Assembly: GCA_002325375.1 (NCBI GenBank)
Contig: DCRZ01000010.1
Location: 62,001-126,000, forward strand
Reading direction: 5' to 3'
DNA length: 64,000 nt
Source of the DNA: Rhodospirillaceae bacterium UBA1479
Lineage (GTDB): Bacteria > Pseudomonadota > Alphaproteobacteria > Rhodospirillales > Casp-alpha2
Position numbers and translations under genes: made by a program. The notes below the pieces were generated by a model. That model was not told the DNA's origin. It searched no databases and saw only the letters and a program-made list of their open reading frames with translations. Numbering within the stretch: the first letter of the stretch is position 1; every line of letters begins with the position of its first letter. Positions 26,440 to 34,306 of the stretch are shown piece after piece.

Positions 26440-26527
26440 CCTGTGATTCGTAGTGGCTACAATATGTGGTGGCTATAAAGGGATACGCACCTAAAACTTG
26501 ATTTGCGCACCTTGTGATTCGCAGCGG
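26440..26527 (+). repeat. Pair of imperfect 17-base direct repeats
   Basis: 26440-26456 and 26511-26527 match at 14 of 17 positions around the shared core TGTGATTCG; all three differences are transitions. Between them, GTGGCTA occurs twice (26453-26459 and 26469-26475). The second long copy lies inside the loop of the nested inverted repeat. Regulatory or mobile origin cannot be decided. Confidence 0.5.
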
Positions 26528-26556
26528 TGCGCATATCTGATTCTTAAGGGGTGCGT
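26485..26556. repeat. Nested inverted repeats, possible structured RNA
   Basis: An inner perfect 8-bp inverted repeat, TGCGCACC (26504-26511) with GGTGCGCA (26526-26533), lies inside an outer 7-bp pair, ACGCACC (26485-26491) with GGTGCGT (26550-26556). The arms are GC-rich while the spacers are AT-rich, so the structure stands out from its surroundings. The arms can also pair alternatively, because inner and outer arms share GCACC/GGTGC. It could be a small RNA, a leader switch or a protein-binding site. Confidence 0.5.
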
Positions 26557-26590
26557 TTGGGGAAAAGGTGTTCGGACAGTGGCGACATCA

Positions 26591-26794
26591 ATGAAATTTG
26601 CAACTTCTGATCTCAACGTCAGTGATGCGGCTTGGTATGCGCTAGTCAAGCGTACCATTGCGCGCTTTGCTCGTGGCAATATTTCGGCCCAACGAGAGCG
26701 CATATTGCTGCCCGAAGAACAAGAAAAGCTACATGCTCAGGCTCGCGTCATCTCGCGGGCTTGGAAAGCCCGACCGAATTCGCCCATCTTATAG
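26591..26794 (+). CDS. Possible 67-aa small protein downstream of the nested repeats
   Basis: Open frame starting MKFATSDLNVSDAAWYALV and ending in a basic helix-like part (EEQEKLHAQARVISRAW). An AAAAGG lies about 23 bases upstream, too far for a good ribosome-binding site; a GTG at 26579 would fit it better and add four residues. No family is recognised. It precedes the 214-aa orphan gene by 62 bases in the same direction and might be its operon partner. Coding status is uncertain. Confidence 0.3.
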   Translation: MKFATSDLNVSDAAWYALVKRTIARFARGNISAQRERILLPEEQEKLHAQARVISRAWKARPNSPIL

Positions 26795-26856
26795 CAAGAA
26801 CGCCGGCGATTCTTAAGTAGGGCGCTTATTTCAATTTTCACGTGACAGGTGCGTTC

Positions 26857-27501
26857 ATGCTGGACGACGACTTAAAGGAGCCGTTATCCGAGCTTGTTGA
26901 GCAATGGAATATTGCTGAGCGGCGTATTAAAAAAGCTGAGCAAGTTAAAGGCAACGAAATAGTCGCCTCAGCAATTTTTGAGTTACGCTATGCTGGGCGA
27001 AAAATAATAGACACAATACATTTATCTTTATCTGAAGAAAAAACAGAAGAAGACAAAGAAAAAATTTTCGCATTTATCGCCGACGCCACAGAAGATTGCG
27101 TAAAATCTAAGCACGATGCCATAGATGCAATGCTTGATTTCATCACGCTCTGGCTACACAATACAGAGAAAGAGATCGGTCTTGGAAAATTACAAGAGTT
27201 ATTTCCAGAATACCTGGACGTAACTTCAAAAATTTTTGATGTTCAAGAAAAAATATCAGCCTCTAGACAAGACCGCGTTGCGGGGCGCGATATTATCTAC
27301 AATGGCATTGAAGATAATGATTACGATGCCATATTAGCGCTTTATGATAAAATTCGGCGCTCAAGAGATAGAGTATACGAAATCGTAGCTTCAGACGAAC
27401 GGGCTAAGAAAAAAGATAAAATAACCCAGCGCGTCAGCATGGGGCTCGGGGCCCTGGGATTAATCGTCGGACTTTTCTCGCTCTACATCTCTTTCAGATA
27501 A
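26857..27501 (+). CDS. Orphan AT-rich gene: alpha-helical protein with C-terminal membrane anchor
   Basis: Protein of 214 aa with low-GC codons unlike every neighbour, indicating recent transfer. Residues 1-185 are mostly charged helices: LSELVEQWNIAERRIKKAEQ at the start, ELRYAGRKIIDTIHLSL near 45-60, and KIRRSRDRVYEIVASDERAKKK near 165-190. A single membrane segment (LGALGLIVGLFSLYIS) closes the protein, so it is probably tail-anchored with a cytosolic body. CAGGTG precedes the ATG by 6 bases. Its last 19 bases overlap the end of convergent mutS. I recognise no family. The context of a small cargo gene set into a conserved operon would suit a defence or toxin-like gene, but nothing in the sequence proves this. 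Confidence 0.75.
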   Translation: MLDDDLKEPLSELVEQWNIAERRIKKAEQVKGNEIVASAIFELRYAGRKIIDTIHLSLSEEKTEEDKEKIFAFIADATEDCVKSKHDAIDAMLDFITLWLHNTEKEIGLGKLQELFPEYLDVTSKIFDVQEKISASRQDRVAGRDIIYNGIEDNDYDAILALYDKIRRSRDRVYEIVASDERAKKKDKITQRVSMGLGALGLIVGLFSLYISFR

Positions 27502-30254
27502 TATAAAAAGTCGAGCGCCTGTTTAGGCGTCATTTCATCCGGATTCAGGGTGCTGACCGCTTCGTCCACGGGCGACGGGCCGCGTGCCGCCCCCTTGCCG
27601 CCCGGCCCACGCGGCGGCGGCGCGGAAAACAGCGGCAGGTCGTCGGCAAGGTCCGCCGCGCGGGGGCTGCCGTCGCCGGCTTCCAGCTTTTCCAGAACCT
27701 GTTCGGCGCGCGCCGTGACGGCGGCGGGCAGGCCCGCCAGCTGGCCGACATGGATGCCGTAGGACCGGTCGGCGGTGCCGGGGGCGACCTCGTGCAGGAA
27801 CACCACGTCGCCCTGCCATTCCTTCACGCGCATGGAATGGGGCGCCAGTTCGGCGAGGCGGCCCGACAGCTGCGTCAGTTCGTGATAATGGGTCGCGAAC
27901 AGACCCCGGCAGGCGTTGACGTCGTGCAGGTGTTCGACCACCGCCCAGGCGATGGACAGGCCGTCGTAGGTCGCCGTGCCGCGCCCGATTTCATCCAGGA
28001 TGACCAGGGCCTTGGGCCCGGCCTGGTTGAGGATCGCCGCCGTCTCCACCATCTCGACCATGAAAGTGGACCGCCCGCGCGCCAGATCGTCGGCCGCACC
28101 CACGCGCGAGAACAATTGATCGACCGCGCCGATATGCGCCGCGGCGGCGGGCACGAAGGCGCCCATCTGGGCCAGCACGGCGATCAGCGCGTTCTGGCGC
28201 AGAAAGGTCGATTTACCGGCCATGTTGGGGCCGGTCAAAACCCAGAGCCGCCCGCCGGGGCCGTCCCCGCCGCCGGCCTCGTTCGCCGGGGTCAGGTCGC
28301 AGTCGTTGGCGACGAAAGCACCGTCGCCCTGACGGCTGAGCGCCGCCTCGACCACCGGATGGCGGCCGCCTTCGATGCGGAAGATTTTCGAACCGTCGAC
28401 CAGGGGCCGCACGTAGCGCCGTTCCGCCGCCAGGGCGCCCAAGGCCGAGGCGACGTCGAGACGGGCCAGGGCGTCGGCGGCGAGCGCGATTTCCCGGGCC
28501 CGGCCCGTGACTTCGTTGACCAAGTCCTGGAACAATTCCAGCTCCAGCGCCAGGGCCCGGTCGGCGGCCTTGGCGATGCGCGATTCCAGATCGGCCAGTT
28601 CGACCGTGGAAAACCGCATGGCATTGGCCATGGACTGGCGATGGATGAAGGGGCTGTCGCCATCGTCCGTCTTGCCGGTCTTGATGCGGTCGGCCTGCTT
28701 GGCCGCGACCTCGATGAAATATCCCAGCACGTTGTTGTGCTTGATCTTCAGGCCCGGAATGCCCGTTTCCTCGGCATAGCGGGCCTGCAGACCCGCGATC
28801 AGTTTGCGGCTGTCGTCGCGCAGTTGGCGGTGTTCGTCCAGCGCCGGCGCGTAGCCCTGGCGGATGAAGCCGCCGTCGCGGGCCAACAGCGGCAGGTCGT
28901 CGGCGAGCGCCCGGCCCAGGCGGTCGGTCAGTTGCCCGTGTTCGCCCAGGTCCGTCATGGCCTCGGCCACGGCCTTGGGCACCAAACCCCGGGCCCCCTG
29001 CAACAACCCCCGAAGGGCCGATGCCTGGATCAGCCCGTCCCTGACGGCGGCAAGGTCCCGCGGCCCGCCCCGGCCCAGGGAAAGGCGGGACAGGGCGCGG
29101 GCGACGTCCGGCACCTGGGCCAGGGCGGCGCGCAGGTCGTCGGAAAGGCGGGCGTCATCGAAGAAGAATTCGACGGCGTCCAGGCGCTCGGCGATGGCGT
29201 CGGGGTCGGTCAGGGGGGCCGACAGGCGGGCGGCCAGCAGCCTGGCCCCCGCCCCCGTCATGGTGCGGTCGATGACGTCGAGCAGCGATCCCCGCCGTTC
29301 GCCGGTCATGGTGCGGGTCAGTTCCAGATTGCGCCGGGTCGCGGCGTCGATGCCCATGACGGCGCCGGCGGAGAGTTGGCGCGGCGGCGCCAGGCGCGGC
29401 ACCTTGCCCTTCTGGGTCAGCTCGACATAGTCGACGAGCGCCCCCGCGGCCGCCAGCTCGGCCCGGGAAAAATTGCCGAAACCCGCCAGCGTGCCGACAT
29501 GGAACAGGTCCTTCAGGCGCTTTTCGCCATTGGCGCTGTCGAAGCGGGCGGCGGGCAGGGGCGTCAGGCGGTCTTTCCAATCGGCGAAGGTCTCAAACAG
29601 ATCGGGGGTTTCCAAGATCCGGTCGGCGCAGAGCAATTCGCCCGCATCGATGCGGGCCAGCGCCGCGCCCAAGGAGGCCGCCGTCACGGGCTGAGTCAGG
29701 AAATCGCCCGTCGACATGTCGATCCAGGCCAGGCCCAGGTCCGATTGCGCGGCGGCGACGGCGCAAAGATAGTTGTGGGACCGCGCGTCCAGCAACGTGT
29801 CCTCGGTGATCGTGCCGGGGGTGACGATGCGCTGCACCGCGCGTTTGACGACGGATTTCGACCCCCGCTTCTTGGCTTCGGCCGGATCCTCCACCTGCTC
29901 GCAGATCGCGACCTTGTGGCCGGCCCGGATCAGGCGGGTCAGGTAGCTTTCATGGGAATGCACGGGCACGCCGCACATGGGAATGTCGTCGCCCAGATGC
30001 TTGCCCCGCTTGGTCAGCGCGATGTCCAGGGTCTGCGACGCCTTGACCGCGTCGTCGAAAAACATCTCGTAGAAATCGCCCATGCGGTAGAACAGGAGGG
30101 CCCCCGGATGGGCCGCCTTGATCTCCAGGAACTGGGCCATCATCGGGGTCACCGCGACGTCCCCGGACGCAGACGCGCCCTGGCCGCCGCTGTCGCTTGC
30201 GGCTGGCGTCAGATCGTCGTCGTCGGATAGAGGCGCGATGTCGTCGGGAGGCAT
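27483..30254 (-). CDS. mutS: DNA mismatch repair protein MutS
   Basis: Mismatch-recognition ATPase of 923 aa. The Phe-x-Glu mismatch-binding motif lies in YRMGDFYEMFFDD (about 56-68), Walker A is TGPNMAGKSTFLRQN (about 660), and STFMVEM and ILDEIGRGT follow. A helix-turn-helix near THYHELTQL and the C-terminal tail (DFLYYLKEM) are present. It is a complete MutS1-type protein, with a 35-residue acidic N-terminal extension. In many alphaproteobacteria glnD is next to mutS; here the AT-rich insert intervenes. Its stop region overlaps the convergent orphan gene. Confidence 0.97.
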   Translation of the reverse strand: MPPDDIAPLSDDDDLTPAASDSGGQGASASGDVAVTPMMAQFLEIKAAHPGALLFYRMGDFYEMFFDDAVKASQTLDIALTKRGKHLGDDIPMCGVPVHSHESYLTRLIRAGHKVAICEQVEDPAEAKKRGSKSVVKRAVQRIVTPGTITEDTLLDARSHNYLCAVAAAQSDLGLAWIDMSTGDFLTQPVTAASLGAALARIDAGELLCADRILETPDLFETFADWKDRLTPLPAARFDSANGEKRLKDLFHVGTLAGFGNFSRAELAAAGALVDYVELTQKGKVPRLAPPRQLSAGAVMGIDAATRRNLELTRTMTGERRGSLLDVIDRTMTGAGARLLAARLSAPLTDPDAIAERLDAVEFFFDDARLSDDLRAALAQVPDVARALSRLSLGRGGPRDLAAVRDGLIQASALRGLLQGARGLVPKAVAEAMTDLGEHGQLTDRLGRALADDLPLLARDGGFIRQGYAPALDEHRQLRDDSRKLIAGLQARYAEETGIPGLKIKHNNVLGYFIEVAAKQADRIKTGKTDDGDSPFIHRQSMANAMRFSTVELADLESRIAKAADRALALELELFQDLVNEVTGRAREIALAADALARLDVASALGALAAERRYVRPLVDGSKIFRIEGGRHPVVEAALSRQGDGAFVANDCDLTPANEAGGGDGPGGRLWVLTGPNMAGKSTFLRQNALIAVLAQMGAFVPAAAAHIGAVDQLFSRVGAADDLARGRSTFMVEMVETAAILNQAGPKALVILDEIGRGTATYDGLSIAWAVVEHLHDVNACRGLFATHYHELTQLSGRLAELAPHSMRVKEWQGDVVFLHEVAPGTADRSYGIHVGQLAGLPAAVTARAEQVLEKLEAGDGSPRAADLADDLPLFSAPPPRGPGGKGAARGPSPVDEAVSTLNPDEMTPKQALDFLYYLKEM

Positions 30255-30638
30255 AACTCGCCTGATTTAATTGTGTTCACTACGGCGCCCAGGATGGCTG
30301 AGCCTACCACATTTGGCACCGGCGGGGGCAAGGGAAGGCAGGAGGCGGCTTGTGGAAATCTGGCGAAAACCGACCGGGTAATCTTGGCTTTGCAGGATCA
30401 AATAAATACGATACTTTCAAATTTCGTCTTGCAAATGTAATTTAGTTTCGCATAAACCGAAACGAAGATCACACCATCAAGGAGCACTCTGGGTAACCGC
30501 GGCGGACCTGGGCCGCCGCCACCGTCCAAACGAAACCGAACCGGCCCTCGGCCGCCGTTCCTCTGGGGTCGGCGTCAGGGCCCGACGCACGCCGGATGAA
30601 CGCGGCGGCACGACCAATTGGGAAGAGACACCATCACC
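30255..30638. other. Divergent mutS-maeB intergenic region
   Basis: This 384-base region separates the divergent mutS and maeB genes. It contains an AT-rich stretch (about 30385-30475) suited to promoters, with TTGCAG (30391-30396) followed by TACTTT after 16 bases as a weak plus-strand candidate. GTTTCG (30445-30450) and CGAAAC (30458-30463) are a perfect inverted repeat with a 7-base spacer, a possible operator. The last 150 bases before maeB are GC-rich with no clear gene. Confidence 0.45.
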
Positions 30639-32909
30639 ATGAAAAAACAAGCCGACGACATGATGTACCAGGACGCGTTGCGCATGCATGCGCGGGGCCG
30701 CCCGGGAAAGATGGAAATATCGGCGACCAAGCCGCTGACCACCCAGCGCGACCTGACCCTGGCCTATTCGCCGGGCGTCGCCGCCCCCTGCCTGGAAATC
30801 CAGAAGGACGAGGCCAAGGGCTACGCGTACACGGCGCGCGGCAACAAGGTCGCCATCATTTCCAACGGCACGGCGGTGCTAGGGCTCGGCAATATCGGCG
30901 CGGCCGCGGCAACCCCGGTGATGGAGGGCAAGGCGGTCCTGTTCAAGCGCTTCGCCGATATCGACGGCATCGATCTTGAGCTCAATACGGAAGACGTCGA
31001 CGAATTCGTCAACTGCGTGCGCCATCTGGGCAAGGCCTTCGGCGGCATCAACCTGGAAGACATCAAGGCCCCCGAATGCTTCATCATCGAGGAGCGCCTG
31101 AAGGAACTGTTGGACATTCCCGTGTTCCACGACGACCAGCACGGCACGGCGATCATCACCGCCGCCGGGCTGATCAACGGCCTGCATCTGACCGGGCGCG
31201 ACATCAAGGACGTGCACATGGTGGTCAATGGTGCCGGGGCCGCCTCTATCGCCTGTGTCGAGCTGTTCCAGTCCATGGGTCTGCCGGCCGGCCAGGTGAC
31301 GCTGTGCGATTCCAAGGGCGTGATCTTCGAGGGCCGCACCGAGGGCATGAACCAGTGGAAGTCCAAGCACGCGGTGAAGACCGACGCCCGCACCCTGGCC
31401 GATGCCCTGAAGGGGGCCGACGTGTTCGTCGGCCTGTCCGGCCCCGACACGGTGAAAAAGGAAATGATCGCGGCGATGGCGCCCAATCCCCTGATCTTCG
31501 CCATGGCCAACCCGGTGCCGGAAATCTGGCCGGAAGAGGTGCGGGAAGTGCGCGACGACGCCATCATCGCCACGGGCCGGTCGGACTATCCGAACCAGAT
31601 CAACAACGTGTTGGGCTTCCCCTATATCTTCCGGGGAGCGCTGGACGTGCGCGCCAGCACCATCAACGAAGAGATGAAGATCGCCGCCGCCAAGGCGCTG
31701 GCCGACTTGGCCCGTCAGGACGTGCCGGACGAGGTCGATGCCGCCTATTCAGGATCGCGCCTGTCCTACGGCCGCGACTATCTGATCCCGACGCCGTTCG
31801 ATCCGCGCCTGATCTGGGCCGTGCCCAAGGCCGTGGCCCAGGCGGCCATGGACAGTGGCGTCGCGCAAAAGCCGATCGCCGACATGGACGCCTATGCGGG
31901 CGAACTGGCGGCGCGCCTGGACCCCACGGCGGGATCGCTGCAGGCCATCTTCGACAAGGTCAAGGCCAGCCCCAAGCGCATCGTGTTCGCCGAAGGCGAG
32001 GAGGAAAAAGTCATCCGCGCCGCCTATTCGTACTTCAATCAGGGCTACGGCACGCCGATCCTGGTCGGCCGGGAAGACGCCATCAAGGCCAAGATCGCCG
32101 ACCTGGGTCTGCCCGCCCCCGACGGCATCGAAATCGCCAACGCGCGGCTGTCGGCCAAGAACGAAGCCTATACGGAAACCCTCTACCGCAAGGAGCAGCG
32201 CCGGGGTGCGTTGCGCCGCGACGCCCAGCGCCGGGTCAACAACAACCGCAACGTGTTCGCCGCCTGCATGGTCGAAGCCGGCGACGCCGACGGCATGGTC
32301 ACCGGCCTGACGCGCCATTACATGGTGTCCTTGAAGGACATCTCGCGGGTGCTTGAGGTCGGCGGCGGCAAGCCGGTGTTCGGCGTCTCCATCGTGCTGA
32401 CCAAGGACGGGCGGGCGCTGTTCATCACCGACACGGCGGTCAACGTGGCGCCGTCGCCGGACCTGCTCGCCGATTTCGCCGAAGGGGGGGCGATGGTCGC
32501 CCGGGCCATGGGGCATGAGCCGCGGGTCGCCATGATCTCCTTCGCCAATTTCGGCAACCCGGACCTGCCCCACGCGGAAACCATGCGCGACGCCGTCGGC
32601 GTGCTCGACCGCCGCGACGTGGCCTTCGAATACGACGGGGAAATGAGCGCGGGCGTGGCGCTGAACCCGGACCTGATGGCCAATTATCCGTTCTGCCGCC
32701 TGTCCGGGCCGGCCAACGTGCTGGTCATGCCGGGCCTGCATTCGTCGCGCATTTCGGCCCGCCTGCTGTCGGCGGTCGGCGGGGCAACGGTGCTGGGGCC
32801 GATCCTGCTGGGCTTTGCCAAGCCCGCCCAGGTGGTGCAGATGGATGCCTCGGCCTCCGACATCGCGACCATGGCGGTGCTGACGGCGCATCAGGCCAAC
32901 GTCGGCTGA
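30639..32909 (+). CDS. maeB: NADP-dependent malic enzyme with C-terminal phosphotransacetylase-like domain
   Basis: Converts malate to pyruvate, CO2 and NADPH. The 756-aa protein has an N-terminal malic-enzyme domain (about 15-180: LAYSPGVAAPCLEI, FHDDQHGTAIITAAGL), a Rossmann NAD(P)-binding domain (about 180-420: VNGAGAASIAC) and a C-terminal phosphate acetyltransferase-like domain (about 430-756: RIVFAEGEEEKVIRAA, GLHSSRISARL) that is regulatory rather than catalytic in known MaeB enzymes. The ATG at 30639 is chosen; a TTG seven codons upstream is less likely. Three hairpins, the last with a T-run, follow the stop. Confidence 0.95.
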   Translation: MKKQADDMMYQDALRMHARGRPGKMEISATKPLTTQRDLTLAYSPGVAAPCLEIQKDEAKGYAYTARGNKVAIISNGTAVLGLGNIGAAAATPVMEGKAVLFKRFADIDGIDLELNTEDVDEFVNCVRHLGKAFGGINLEDIKAPECFIIEERLKELLDIPVFHDDQHGTAIITAAGLINGLHLTGRDIKDVHMVVNGAGAASIACVELFQSMGLPAGQVTLCDSKGVIFEGRTEGMNQWKSKHAVKTDARTLADALKGADVFVGLSGPDTVKKEMIAAMAPNPLIFAMANPVPEIWPEEVREVRDDAIIATGRSDYPNQINNVLGFPYIFRGALDVRASTINEEMKIAAAKALADLARQDVPDEVDAAYSGSRLSYGRDYLIPTPFDPRLIWAVPKAVAQAAMDSGVAQKPIADMDAYAGELAARLDPTAGSLQAIFDKVKASPKRIVFAEGEEEKVIRAAYSYFNQGYGTPILVGREDAIKAKIADLGLPAPDGIEIANARLSAKNEAYTETLYRKEQRRGALRRDAQRRVNNNRNVFAACMVEAGDADGMVTGLTRHYMVSLKDISRVLEVGGGKPVFGVSIVLTKDGRALFITDTAVNVAPSPDLLADFAEGGAMVARAMGHEPRVAMISFANFGNPDLPHAETMRDAVGVLDRRDVAFEYDGEMSAGVALNPDLMANYPFCRLSGPANVLVMPGLHSSRISARLLSAVGGATVLGPILLGFAKPAQVVQMDASASDIATMAVLTAHQANVG

Positions 32910-32966
32910 TCCCCTTTCCATAAAGGAGTCACGGAGGCGTCACGGGCCGGTCACGGCCGCGCCCTA

Positions 32967-32986
32967 GCATCCGGTTATCCGGATGC
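32967..32986 (+). repeat. Perfect hairpin downstream of maeB
   Basis: GCATCCGG (32967-32974) and CCGGATGC (32979-32986) form a perfect 8-bp stem with a TTAT loop. It has no T-run and may stabilise the maeB transcript 3' end. Confidence 0.5.
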
Positions 32987-33012
32987 GCACTTCCGCGCCG
33001 CCACACCCCCCG

Positions 33013-33032
33013 CCGCTGGGCATTATCAGCGG
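33013..33032 (+). repeat. Second hairpin downstream of maeB
   Basis: CCGCTG (33013-33018) and CAGCGG (33027-33032) form a 6-bp stem with an 8-base loop, followed by CTTCTTCCTT. It is a weak terminator candidate between the other two hairpins. Confidence 0.4.
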
Positions 33033-33042
33033 CTTCTTCCTT

Positions 33043-33075
33043 GAAGGCGGCGCCCTTGGGCCCCGCCTTCTTTTT
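33043..33075 (+). terminator. Intrinsic terminator of maeB
   Basis: GAAGGCGG (33043-33050) pairs with CCGCCTTC (33063-33070); an inner GCCC/GGGC pair continues the stem, and TTTTT follows at 33071-33075. It ends exactly over the stop codon of the convergent macro-domain gene. Confidence 0.85.
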
Positions 33076-33601
33076 ATCCCGGATGGATGTCCGCCAGGGC
33101 CTGGCGATGCAGGGCCGCGCTTTCGGCCCCGAAGCAGCAGAACACCACCCGTTCCGGCAGGGCGTTGGCGTCCAGGAAGCGGGCGCAGGCCGCCACGGCG
33201 ATGGCGGCGGCGCGCACGGCCGGGAAGCCGAAAATACCGGTCGAGATGGCGGGGAAGGCGATCGACGCGAGGCCGTTATCGCGGGCCAGCATGAGGGAAT
33301 TGCCGTAGGCCGCGGCCAGCAGGTCGTCCTCGCCGGCACCGCCGCCGTGCCACACCGGGCCGACGGCATGGATGACGAAGCGGGCCTTGAGATCATGGCC
33401 GGGGGTGATCCGTGCCTCGCCGGTGGGGCAGCCGCAGAGGGCCCGGCAATCCCGCGCCAAGGCCGGGCCGGCGGCGCGGTGGATGGCGCCGCACACGCCG
33501 CCGCCCGGCGCCAACTGTTCGTTGGCGGCGTTGACGATGGCGTCCAGGTCGAGGGTCGTGATGTCGGCCTCGACCACGGACAAGCGGTCGTGCGCGGGCA
33601 T
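33074..33601 (-). CDS. Macro-domain protein, probable O-acetyl-ADP-ribose deacetylase
   Basis: Single macro domain of 175 aa that binds ADP-ribose and probably removes it or O-acetyl-ADP-ribose. The family motifs are clear: DAIVNAANEQLAPGGGVCGAIHRAAG (about 20-45, with the catalytic-loop Asn and glycines), the VIHAVGPVW strand (about 76) and the loop PAISTGIFGFP (about 115-125). It is convergent with maeB and lies 43 bases upstream of the ppa stop in the same direction. MacroD/YmdB-like by motifs. Confidence 0.92.
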   Translation of the reverse strand: MPAHDRLSVVEADITTLDLDAIVNAANEQLAPGGGVCGAIHRAAGPALARDCRALCGCPTGEARITPGHDLKARFVIHAVGPVWHGGGAGEDDLLAAAYGNSLMLARDNGLASIAFPAISTGIFGFPAVRAAAIAVAACARFLDANALPERVVFCCFGAESAALHRQALADIHPG

Positions 33602-33644
33602 GGCCCCAGTCTACCAGGGCCGGAGACCTGAGCCTAGATGACGG

Positions 33645-34178
33645 TCAGCCCTTGGCCTTGGCCCGGTCCATGGCTTCGCGGATCAGGTCCATGGCCTGTT
33701 CGGCTTCGCCCCAGCCCTTGATCTTGGCCCATTTGCCGCGTTCCAGATCCTTGTAGTGCTCGAAGAAATGGGCGATCTGGTCGAGCATCACCGGGCGCAG
33801 GTCGCGGTAGCTGCCGACGTTGCCGTAATAGGGGTGCAGGTCGTCGACGGGCACGCAGAGAATTTTTTCATCCAGCCCGCCTTCGTCTTCCATCATCAGC
33901 ACGCCGATCGGGCGCGAGCGGATGATCACCCCCGGCTGCACCGGCACCTGACCCAGGACCATGGCGTCCGTGGGGTCGCCGTCGTCTGACAGGGTATGGG
34001 GGATGAAGCCATAGTTGGACGGATAGTACATGGCCGTATGGAGGAAGCGGTCGACGTACATCGCCCCCGATTCCTTATCCAGCTCGTACTTCACCGGATT
34101 GCCCCCCATGGGGATTTCGATGATGACGTTGACGTCGTAGGGCGGATTTTCACCGACCGGGATTTTGTCCATGTTCAT
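33645..34178 (-). CDS. ppa: Inorganic pyrophosphatase (family I)
   Basis: Hydrolyses pyrophosphate to two phosphates in the cytoplasm. The 177-aa protein has the family I motifs EIPMGGNPVKYELDK (about 22-36), the active-site aspartates in DDGDPTDAMVL (about 66-76) and the VPVDDLHPYYGNV region. The ATG at 34178 is preceded by AAGGAAGG; an in-frame 25-residue extension would cover the predicted promoter and is rejected. It has its own promoter with a striking palindrome between the -35 and -10 boxes. Confidence 0.96.
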   Translation of the reverse strand: MNMDKIPVGENPPYDVNVIIEIPMGGNPVKYELDKESGAMYVDRFLHTAMYYPSNYGFIPHTLSDDGDPTDAMVLGQVPVQPGVIIRSRPIGVLMMEDEGGLDEKILCVPVDDLHPYYGNVGSYRDLRPVMLDQIAHFFEHYKDLERGKWAKIKGWGEAEQAMDLIREAMDRAKAKG

Positions 34179-34224
34179 CGCGTTGCCCTTCCTTGGCCAG
34201 GTCGCGCCGTTCAAGAGGGGCCGG

Positions 34225-34253
34225 AGTATATGTTGCAGTGCAACAAAAGGCAA
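34225..34253 (-). promoter_or_regulatory. ppa promoter with a perfect 13-base palindrome in the spacer
   Basis: On the minus strand TTGCCT (34253-34248) and TATACT (34230-34225) are separated by 17 bases. Inside the spacer is GTTGCA-C-TGCAAC (34232-34244 on the plus strand: GTTGCAGTGCAAC), a perfect palindrome. A repressor bound there would block RNA polymerase, so it is a strong operator candidate. Confidence 0.65.
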
Positions 34254-34306
34254 ACCCCTGGTTTCTGCTCGCGAACCCTTCCTGACGGATTCGAATGGGG
34301 ATGAAT

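Larger units (their letters stand above)
26144..26856. other. AT-rich insert upstream of glnD, mostly non-coding
   Basis: Base composition changes sharply here from the GC-rich surroundings to visibly AT-rich sequence, which lasts to about 27480. This first part carries a 7-bp hairpin next to glnD, two weak short open frames, direct repeats and a nested inverted repeat (listed separately). A TTGACA at 26378-26383 is followed after 15 bases by TATGGT, a possible plus-strand promoter with short spacing. A TATAAAG lies at 26474-26480. No integrase, transposase or tRNA end was seen. Confidence 0.6.

Noticed and set aside
26144..27501. Calling the AT-rich island a defence system
   Set aside because: The position and composition fit accessory DNA, but no nuclease, helicase, sensor or other defence domain is visible, so only an orphan gene is claimed.
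27750..30230. 826-codon plus-strand frame opposite mutS
   Set aside because: Antisense shadow; the minus strand has complete MutS motifs.
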